Below are positions 56,962 to 64,000 of a stretch of DNA of 64,000 nucleotides, piece after piece. The DNA is from Tigriopus japonicus (lineage: Eukaryota; Arthropoda; Copepoda; Harpacticoida; Harpacticidae), in NCBI GenBank assembly GCA_010645155.1, contig JAAGOF010000319.1:572553-636552 (forward strand), given 5' to 3'. Numbering within the stretch: position 1 is the stretch's first letter; every line of letters starts with the position of its first letter. A program made the translations under genes and the position numbers. The notes under the pieces were generated by a model that was not told the DNA's origin, made no database searches, and saw only the letters and a program-made list of their open reading frames with translations.

Positions 56962-57245
56962 GGTCGGTTGTTGAGGCAGTTTGGAAGTATAGTAGAAGCA
57001 CATCTAGAAGCATAGAAGAAGCATAAAAGAAGCACATGACGGGCAGTAGAAATAACCATGCTCGATCAAGTTTCGCTACATAAGCTGTGTTTTTCAAAAG
57101 CAGCTGCATTTTTCAATCGCAGCTTGTGTAGCGAAACTTGATCGAGCATGGTTATTTCTACTAGGCGTCATGTGCTTCTTTTAAGCTTCTTCTATGCTTC
57201 TAGATGTGCTTTTACTATACTTCCAAACTACCTCAACAACCGACC
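56962..57245. mobile_element. Long-hairpin MITE flanked by TA, 284 bp
   Basis: The left half (GGTCGGTTGTTGAGG ... CATGCTCGATCAAGTTTCGC) and right half (GCGAAACTTGATCGAGCATG ... CCTCAACAACCGACC) are near-perfect inverted copies of about 125 bp around a 35 bp loop. TA flanks both ends (56960-56961 and 57246-57247), as for Tc1/mariner elements. Few mismatches separate the arms, so a transcript would form a long RNA hairpin. Confidence 0.8.
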
Positions 57246-58501
57246 TATAGCCTCTTTTTAAGGAACGTTTTAAGTACAGCTTTACTTAGAATCAGATTTG
57301 CAGATACATTAATTGTTCTGATGTCCAGAAAGTTTTTCTTTCTGTGTCTGTTGAGCAACTCTACGAGTACAAGTAACTTATAGGGGTGGATTTTATTTTG
57401 TTCGCAAAATCCGCAATTGACAATCAAATCATTACATTGGCCTAAGCTTTGGCGTTGAACTTTTTTTTTGAGCCTTTATTTGCTTGAAAAAAATTGAAAA
57501 AACGCTGAAAGAGCTTGAAATCCAAGAAAATACAAATATTTGGCCAATTAGACGAGAAACGACTAGTAAAATTGTTCGATTAGACAAAAAAAGACGAATA
57601 AAATCCAAATTAGACGAAAAAAAATAAGCGACGAATGACGTCAAAAAGAAAAAAAAGACGAATAAGTTTATTCGTTTAAAGTTCCAGTCTCTAGATATAA
57701 TCTTACCAGCTTTCTTACCTTTTTCGTAAAGCTTAATCAAAACATTAAAAGTGCTTTCGTTTGGCCTACGAAAGTTATTTTGGGAATCTTTAAAGTTGCC
57801 AACGAAGGCTAACGTATTTTTGTTAAGAACATCAATATTGAAAATTCTGCTCGTCCAAATTAAAAAATGAAGAAGACAAGAAGATATCTAAGAAATGCAT
57901 GAGAAAGTTAGTGTTTTTTGCCATTTTATGGAATTCATTTGCGATTTAGACCTTTTTTACACTTTGTTTTGCGATTTTGGGCAGGTTTTTGTGCAACTTT
58001 TGGTAACTAAAAAACTTGGCTGATTTGCGCTTTCTGCCCGTCCCTAATTATAATGCATGGTAGGACATAGACCACGGAATTAAGTCATCCTTGGGAAGGC
58101 ATAACCCAAAAAAACTGAAATTTCCGAAAAAGCCTTTTTGGTCCATCACTAAATTTCAGAATAAGTTGATACTAATGTTAGAGCGGTTTCATATCTCAGA
58201 CCTGTCTTAAACGAAATGTAACGTTTTAAAGCACGGTTAAATGTTTAAGAAATATTTATCAAAATCCTTTTTTTATCCTTTTCGCCAAAACTATCAACGC
58301 TAGGCTTTAGTTCAAGGAGGATCGAGTTATTTGTAAGTGGCGGTTTTAAAAAAATTATAAAGTGGAAAACTTGTGTGCGACCTGTTTGTAAAAAAAGTAG
58401 TTCTGAAATATCAATCTCTAAAAATTACTTTGGACACTGATAAATATGTGTACTATCACTGTCACAATACCAATCGAAATACAAGGATATTATTTCTTTC
58501 A

Positions 58502-58507
58502 TTTATT
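58502..58507 (-). promoter_or_regulatory. Candidate poly(A) signal for BPNT2
   Basis: AATAAA on the minus strand, about 225 bp after the BPNT2 stop codon. Confidence 0.4.
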
Positions 58508-58732
58508 ATCGCTAAACATTCATAAAATCTTTAACATACGTTTTCACCCTTTTCAGACCCTTTTCAGCTCCTTTGGTCCCGACGCTTCAAAAACAATTCA
58601 GCAGGTATAAAATCACACTAATTTATAACAATTCTCGCTAGAAAAAAATCCTTGAGCATTCTACTTTGGATTCACCATTGGCACAACTAACATACTTCCA
58701 AACTCCGGCAAGCAAGTTTGGAGTCAAATATC

Positions 58733-59794
58733 CTATTTCGGTTTTGGTGCCCGTGAAACTTCAACGTGTTCTAGAGCATCCACATAAACAGCATGATCGT
58801 GCATGGTTGCCACAACTCCACCCTCATTCTTTTCATGCGCTGGTTTGCCGGAATAATCGACAAATTCACCCGTAAGCGTGGTCAGTCGTCCTCCTAAAGC
58901 ATTCAAGATGGCGTCTCCCGCGCAAATATCCCATTTCTTGATGAGAGTAACGTGAACATACACATCTTGGTTACCCTTAACCACTTCCCAAGCTTTGTAA
59001 CCGGCTCCACCAGCTGGCGTCACAACTGAATTGGCGCCAAAAGCCTTGGCAGCCACATCATGAACGGATCCCGCGTGAGATCGTGACACAATAATCCGGG
59101 ATTGAGTAATGTCTGGTGGAGGAGCTTCTTTACTTTTCTTGACATCGCTGGCAACACTTCGGCTGACATAATTAGGGCCTGCCCAGCCCCAGGCAGTCAC
59201 ATCGTCAAAAGGTTTGTGAATGACGCCTAAAACTGGCTTTCCTTTGACCGCCACACAGACCATTGTGGTAACAAAATGGCGCAAATTCTCGGTATATTCT
59301 TGTGTAGCGTCAAGGGGATCAATCCAAACGTCGATATCGTTGGCAGGGATTAGGTCATCTTTGCCCACAATGGCATCGACTTCGTCGTTGGTAAGATGGG
59401 GCATCTTGATCAGGTTTAGATCCACTTGCTGAGGATCATCTTCCTCTGATATGACGTGGACATGAGGGAAGGCCTTCTTTATAGTGTTGTACATGGCCTT
59501 GTGGGAGAGCATATCCCCGTCAGTGACCGGATTGTTAGCCCCTTCCCTGGTTTGACCCTTGGATTTCTCCCCAATGTCGTCAACTTGTTCCCGGATCCTC
59601 TTGACTTCCACCCCTCCCCTGTGAGCAGCCTCTATGGCCACTGAAAGCAACTCCTTGAGACTTACTGGGGATGTGCTGGATGGGATTTGCTTGTTCCCCG
59701 TCCCACTTCCTCCCCAAAGAGCGTAAAATAGCAATAAAGCTGCCGCACCAAGAAGTAGTAGCCCCCAACGATTGATCCGGACACTTCCGCCCAT
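58733..59794 (-). CDS. BPNT2: Golgi-resident 3'-phosphoadenosine 5'-phosphate phosphatase
   Basis: Single-exon frame of 353 residues from the ATG at 59794, the size of human BPNT2/IMPAD1 (359). The enzyme removes the 3' phosphate from PAP, the by-product of Golgi sulfotransferases, and so supports glycosaminoglycan sulfation. A short cytosolic N-terminus and a type II membrane anchor (WGLLLLGAAALLLFYALWGG) near residues 10-30 precede the lumenal domain. The Li-sensitive phosphatase motifs are present: EKSKGQTREGA, ISEEDDPQ, WIDPLDATQEYTE and WDICAGDAILNALGG. The conserved segments VVTTMVCVAV-like and PAGGAGYK also match. Further in-frame ATGs upstream (59866 and 59935) would add a non-conserved leader; I reject them because the anchor normally lies at the very N-terminus. 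Confidence 0.94.
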   Translation of the reverse strand: MGGSVRINRWGLLLLGAAALLLFYALWGGSGTGNKQIPSSTSPVSLKELLSVAIEAAHRGGVEVKRIREQVDDIGEKSKGQTREGANNPVTDGDMLSHKAMYNTIKKAFPHVHVISEEDDPQQVDLNLIKMPHLTNDEVDAIVGKDDLIPANDIDVWIDPLDATQEYTENLRHFVTTMVCVAVKGKPVLGVIHKPFDDVTAWGWAGPNYVSRSVASDVKKSKEAPPPDITQSRIIVSRSHAGSVHDVAAKAFGANSVVTPAGGAGYKAWEVVKGNQDVYVHVTLIKKWDICAGDAILNALGGRLTTLTGEFVDYSGKPAHEKNEGGVVATMHDHAVYVDALEHVEVSRAPKPK

Positions 59795-61909
59795 CGTTTT
59801 GAACGGTTCTTTTGACTGGAATATCACGGAATGAATTGGTTCAGGAGAAGGCCGGTGATATGGCATAGGTTGATTTGTTGTGCTGGTTTCAATGATTGGT
59901 TGTGTGAGTATTATGTTGAGTACAAACCGTACCAACCACTACCAAAGAAGCTGCAGGTAGAGTGTCAGTTGTAAAATGTGCTGTTTGGTGAATGCAATGA
60001 GATCGGATCGAGCTCCACGTACCGTATGACAATGATTTAAGGAACATTCCGAGTGTGAAAACACTTGTGGTCCAATAATAACACTTTATCCCAATATGAT
60101 TCTGTCATATAGCATGACAGTAATACTCTATTTAAAGACAGGTTGGTTGTGGTTAAAGTAGCATGATATGTGGTTTAGTTGGACCGTGTCTGTGAAACTT
60201 GAAGGGTCCTAATTTGGAGCCATGTCGGGTTCGTTTCGTTAATGAAGCAACGGTAATATAGTATTATTGTAACAACGAAAGTCACGTCATCAAAACAAAC
60301 TTTGCAGCGTGATGATAAGGAACTAGATTTCGTGGGAGGAGGGATGGATTTAAGAGAGGAAAATGGTCATAGTTTGTTTTCATTCAAATATCTAGAGCTC
60401 TGAAGGCGTTAGCAAGTTTATGATACCTTATAGAATATTTTGGTGTCGAAAAAGCTAGTTTCAAAATCTCCTGTGTCTTAAACTTAGATTTCTATGGTCC
60501 TTCGACAAATGTGCACTTTTCAATCTTGCTCTGGGAAGGTCAAAAAACTCGAGTAAAGTGCAGTGACAGGCGAAACGTTTCATGTTTTCACTATGTTCTG
60601 GGTTTGGGAGAAACATAACTTTGACTCAGGCCTTTAATGGTTGCACTAAATAATGTTTTTAGCCTGTGCGAAATCGTGTTTGTTGAAAAAATTCTACATT
60701 CCCTTTTTTGTAGGTGGCATTGATCAAAATAACTAACTACAAGATGAAAATTTAGATATCCATTGATCATTTCATGGAACCAACAGGCTTTACTTTACAA
60801 GGAAATGGAAATAACGGTTTTAGTAAAAGCTTCAAATTTGTTCTTTGAGCAAATTGATCACCAAGAAGCCTCCATTCGGCAAGGTTGGGATGCCGAAGAA
60901 AATTTGACTCCAAGTATAGATTGGTCTTCAATCTAGGATTTCAAATACACTTCAAGTACGCTTGTATTTCCAGTTTACCTACATTAGTATTGAATTTTGA
61001 AAAAATGTGCCCATTCCAATTTGACACTACAGACTGTTTAGTTCATAAATACCTATGAACTTGGTGTGAACAGGTATGGCTATTTCTACAGAATCAAAAC
61101 TTGTTAAAGACAAATATCGATATAAATAATTGTAATTTTGTCGCATGATAATTTAATTGCACTGTTTGAGCAACACCAACGTGTAAAAACTGACTGATGA
61201 AAAGTTGTCTGTATAACTAATGTTGAATGGAAAAAATCTCAAGAACATTGTCGAAAAATTTATATTTTGTCACATGAAAAATACCTAAAAAAGCAAAAGG
61301 TAACGTTGTAAAATACTTACAATCGAGTAAAAGTAAAAATTGCCTCTGCACTTTACTCCGACATTGATCAATGAAGATTTCGAAAAGGGGCATTTTTTGA
61401 AGCACTGAGAAATTTAAAAAAGCCCTTGTCACTTAATTAGTGTCTTGATTAAAAAAAATTGCCCTTACTAGACTATTCCCCGAAAAATCAACCAACAAGA
61501 AAATGATCATATTGGGTTGGTATAAAAACCTATTTTTTATTGTCCTGTGTGTAAATGGTCCTAAACTATCGGGATCAAAGACCTTACTCGTTCAATCGAG
61601 AGGCCCATCATAATAAATTGACAACAATAATCACATAGTAAACAGTGTTTGTTTGTGTGTGTGCACGAATGAAATCAATTAGAATTGGAATAATGTGTGT
61701 CTCTTCTCCTTTTTTCAGTAGCAACATCAAATGTATGTTTGTACATCCCATACGTTTTAGGTTTATATATATCACTGGCGAGAGAAAAATCACTTTTAGC
61801 CCCACGGTTTCGAGCGATTGAGACTTTGTTGCCATCGTCAGTAATCAGACTTTTCCAAAGCGAATTTTACTTCTATTGTCAAAGGTGCTTTATTGATCGT
61901 GTTTTCATA
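59795..61909. other. Intergenic region upstream of BPNT2
   Basis: About 2.1 kb of AT-rich sequence between the BPNT2 start and the RER1 stop, both minus-strand. It should hold the BPNT2 promoter and RER1 3' end. I see no other gene or well-formed repeat in it. Confidence 0.55.
61889..61894 (-). promoter_or_regulatory. Candidate poly(A) signal for RER1
   Basis: AATAAA on the minus strand beginning 16 bp after the RER1 stop codon. Confidence 0.55.
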
Positions 61910-63572
61910 TTATTTAGGCGGCACCAAAGGCGCTTGCCCATCATCTTTGGACTGGAACTTGGGCTTGCCCCAAGTGAATGGAATATAACGATACCGAATC
62001 ATATGCTGAAAATAGGGCAAGAAAAAAAACACATGTCAACAATGTTATTTCAAGACTTCACTTTGAACTGCATACCTTAATCTGTCGCTTCATGGTGATG
62101 CAGAAGAGCGTGATGAAGTACATGACCAAGATTGGCCAGAACACAGGGATGTTGAAGAACTGAAAGAAGGTGCAGATGAAGGCGATCACTGTGGCCTTGG
62201 TGGCAGAGTACCAGAACTTGAACTCAGGCAGGCGACGAATGAACGGCCGAAATTCGTCAGACTGACGAGTCGGAAGCTCCATGCCATCATCTAGATGAAC
62301 GAGAGAATAAAATGGCGATGGATATAAAATGAAGGTTTTTGGAAATGCTCGAAAATATTTCCGACTCTATCCAAAAAGATATCTCAGCAGGTCCTCGGTA
62401 GATATCTTTTCATCTGACTTCAATTGAAAGGGTGACGTATAGTTTTTCAAAAAAGATATTAGAAGAGGATTTTAAGCGCTCAATTTTCTTGGACCAAGAA
62501 CCACTGAATATCCGGGAGTGGAAAGCTAGCAATCCGAATTAAGATTTCCAGTAGAATTAATCAAATTGTGCTCCTCTGAAACGAGACTTTGCTTTTTTGA
62601 GTAGACTACTTATTTCAATTTTCGCTTCAATTGAATCCTTGGGTAAAAAAAATTCATGCCTTATCAAACTTATAAACTAAAGAGAGCATAGAATGAAAGA
62701 GCTTGCCCCTTTTGAGATAGAATAAGTACTAAATTGGATTTGTACTGAGCTTTAAGAGAACAAAACGTTTGACTGCAATGTCTCATTTGTATAAGAATTC
62801 AGTTGACTTGATCCTATGAAGGATTTTAAAAGGTGAGGTCAAGTAAAGAGAAAGGTCTATTGGGCTTAGCGCATAGTACTCGCCTCCTCTTTTGCACCAT
62901 GTACTGACAATTTCTTTAGCTTGGGTTAAAATCCTTCATTAAAAATTATAATTTTCACAACTAGCCTGCTATAATAAGAAAAGAGGAAAGTTGTTTAAAG
63001 GAGAATGCATCATGATTTGCGGGGAATTGACGCCTATCTTCTTAAGTTAACAATGCATAATAATAAACAGCATTTGCATATAAATATAAAATCCACTCAC
63101 CAGCCTCCTCTTCTTCGAATTGGGCCATGGCCGGATCGATTTTCGGGGTTAGAAATGCTAATAGTAGATTCAGGTGATAAATGGCCAAAGCGTAAGTGAC
63201 TATATACCAGCCCTAAAATAGAATTTACAAGGGGAAAAAGTTTTAGTAAAAATCGACCAACGCGGACAAAGCAATTATTCATGAATCAATGCAAGGGACT
63301 TGTGATTGAGTTTCTTGCCAACCGACCTGTTTGAAAATAATCCTAGCCAAGAAGCACAGCATCAGGAGCCCAAGACACGCCCATCTGGCCCTGACAAAGG
63401 GCGTGGAGTCGTCCAGAAGCTTCTGGTACCACTAGAAATGGGAAGAGAAAGGAAACGTGATAATTACCTGCATCAAAATGACCCTCGTCACGAAGGCAAC
63501 GACTAGGACAAACGTAAAGATCCATCTGGATGCTGAGTGGGGGGTCCAGCGATCTAGCCAGAGTTGGTAGGT
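61910..63572 (-). CDS. RER1: RER1 Golgi-to-ER retention/retrieval receptor
   Basis: Exons read: 63572-63468 or 63431-63327 (alternatives), 63212-63101, 62290-62076 and 62005-61910. All junction phases fit. RER1 is a four-pass membrane protein that returns ER membrane proteins and unassembled subunits from the cis-Golgi. The sequence matches human RER1 in [79 protein letters not shown] and a basic, glycine-containing tail. The tail ends PPK rather than the human AFAS. The N-terminal exon with the start codon is not firmly located. A possible one ends at about 63620 before GTGAGA (frame VAVLFR) with an ATG at 63663, but it resembles the known N-terminus only weakly. The intron 63100-62291 contains a palindromic MITE copy. 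Confidence 0.9.
62494..62985. repeat. Diverged palindromic MITE copy in RER1 intron
   Basis: It begins CCAAGAACCACTGAAT and carries GGGAGTGGAAAGCTAGCAAT, TATTTCAATTTTCGCT and, on the right, AATTTTCACAACTAGCCT, all related to the copies at 38485 and 55669. The interior is more decayed and the right boundary is approximate. Confidence 0.6.
63327..63431 (-). other. RER1: RER1 alternative exon, version A
   Basis: Exactly 105 bp (35 codons), preceded by TTTCTAG and followed by GTCGGT. Frame begins [17 protein letters not shown] and ends IIFKQ. It aligns without gaps to human RER1 IYQSWLDKSTPYTAVRW...VYLLQ and to version B. It lies nearer the constant downstream exon. Confidence 0.85.
63468..63572 (-). 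other. RER1: RER1 alternative exon, version B
   Basis: Exactly 105 bp (35 codons), preceded by ATTATAG and followed by GTAATT. Frame begins [17 protein letters not shown] and ends VILMQ. It shares Y2, Q3, L6, D7, T10, P11, R16, W17, F27, R30, I32 and Q35 with version A. Only 36 bp separate the two exons, about half of the shortest intron otherwise seen in this window. Confidence 0.85.
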
Positions 63573-64000
63573 CTATAATATAACAGAAAGACAAAGTCCG
63601 ATGGGCAAAGTGTCTCACCCGAAACAGTACAGCTACGCCTATTATTTGAATACTTGAATTCATCAAACTAAATCAACCATTTGGGTATGGTAAAAAACAA
63701 AAGACAACTTTACTTTTTTCGTTTAGTCCTTCTGATTTGTTTAGAGCACTACAGTTAGAGAGTACAAGCATGAAAAGTTGAATTTTAAATCTATAGGTGG
63801 ATTGACTTTGCATTAGCTGATTGAATGTCAATTTAATTGAATAATTTAGATTACGGGCAATTCACAAAAAACAAGGGTAAGAGTTCTCTACTCTGTGACT
63901 GGCTTCTTCATGCTTGTTTTGAGCTATGGTTGAGGTGAGGTCATGTCAAAGCTCATTTATATGCAGTGAGCGTGTGGAAATCAGAGCAATCAATATTGTT
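63573..64000. other. Right edge, probably 5' part of RER1
   Basis: This should contain the upstream RER1 exon or intron. A minus-strand frame of about 15 codons starting at the ATG near 63663 and ending before GTGAGA at about 63620 could be a first exon. I do not recognise it as the RER1 N-terminus. Nothing else is visible. Confidence 0.35.

Larger units (their letters stand above)
53894..58732. other. Transposon-relic cluster between sphingomyelinase and BPNT2
   Basis: No gene is supported here. The stretch contains at least five small inverted-repeat elements or fragments: 54562-55021, 55669-56123, 56512-56842, 56962-57245 and a partial copy of the first near 57830-58045. The sequence between them is AT-rich. 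A further end resembling that of the 56512 element occurs at about 58136-58149. Confidence 0.65.

Noticed and set aside
59795..59935. 47-residue extension at the start of BPNT2
   Set aside because: It would push the membrane anchor away from the N-terminus, is not conserved, and looks like 5' untranslated sequence.
63343..63666. 107-codon minus-strand frame spanning both RER1 alternative exons
   Set aside because: Wrong frame relative to both homologous exons for most of its length; only the possible first-exon piece near 63663 was kept as a weak candidate.
1..64000. tRNA, rRNA genes, CRISPR arrays, bacterial operons
   Set aside because: No tRNA-like B box with matching A box, rRNA segment or regularly spaced short repeats with unique spacers was found; intron-containing genes show the DNA is eukaryotic.

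Overview
The window is nuclear DNA of an invertebrate animal, most likely a crustacean and probably a copepod. Coding sequences are split by short GT-AG introns (many 65-115 bp), genes lie on both strands about every 4-5 kb, and the spaces between are AT-rich and full of small inverted-repeat elements. The proteins are ordinary metazoan ones. The copepod assignment is inference, from the two tropomyosin-family genes, the extracellular Cu/Zn SOD, the compact introns and the operon-like pair at the left edge. I ran no search. Exon boundaries were read by eye from splice signals, phase and recalled family sequences.

Layout. 1-2.8 kb, minus strand: DDX20/Gemin3 followed after about 75 bp by a UPF0488 (C8orf33-like) gene, arranged like an operon. 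6.1-14.5 kb, plus: a WIP/verprolin actin regulator with an optional small exon and two alternative last exons. 16.4-17.3 kb: a non-autonomous hAT element. 18.2-20.3 kb, plus: a short reticulon. 20.6-23.0 kb, plus: two adjacent genes for type I membrane proteins, one mucin-like, whose C-terminal membrane segments resemble LAMP proteins. 23.1-24.8 kb, minus: a C2H2 zinc-finger protein. 26.1-28.8 kb, plus: a stand-alone TAZ2-like zinc-finger protein. 28.8-34.5 kb: no supported gene, but a MULE-like element with minisatellite arms. 34.5-39.2 kb, plus: a ten-exon membrane-anchored trehalase. 40.3-41.5 kb: a hAT-like element made of inverted arrays. 42.3-50.2 kb, plus: two diverged tropomyosins flanking an extracellular Cu/Zn SOD whose 2.2 kb intron holds a 1.3 kb foldback element. 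50.3-53.9 kb, minus: acid sphingomyelinase. 54-58.6 kb: a cluster of small DNA-transposon relics. 58.7-59.8 kb, minus: Golgi 3'-phosphoadenosine phosphatase (BPNT2). 61.9-63.6 kb, minus: the retention receptor RER1, with two alternative versions of one membrane exon.

There is no single pathway here. The most unusual signals are (1) a pair of RER1 exons, both 105 bp and in the same phase, only 36 bp apart, which looks like a mutually exclusive exon pair; (2) the solo TAZ2-like protein; (3) the DDX20-UPF0488 operon-like junction, with splice acceptors just upstream of several start codons, as expected for spliced-leader trans-splicing; (4) two tropomyosins sharing four cysteines but only one intron position; and (5) several transposon insertions with intact target-site duplications, two of them built from inverted minisatellite arrays.
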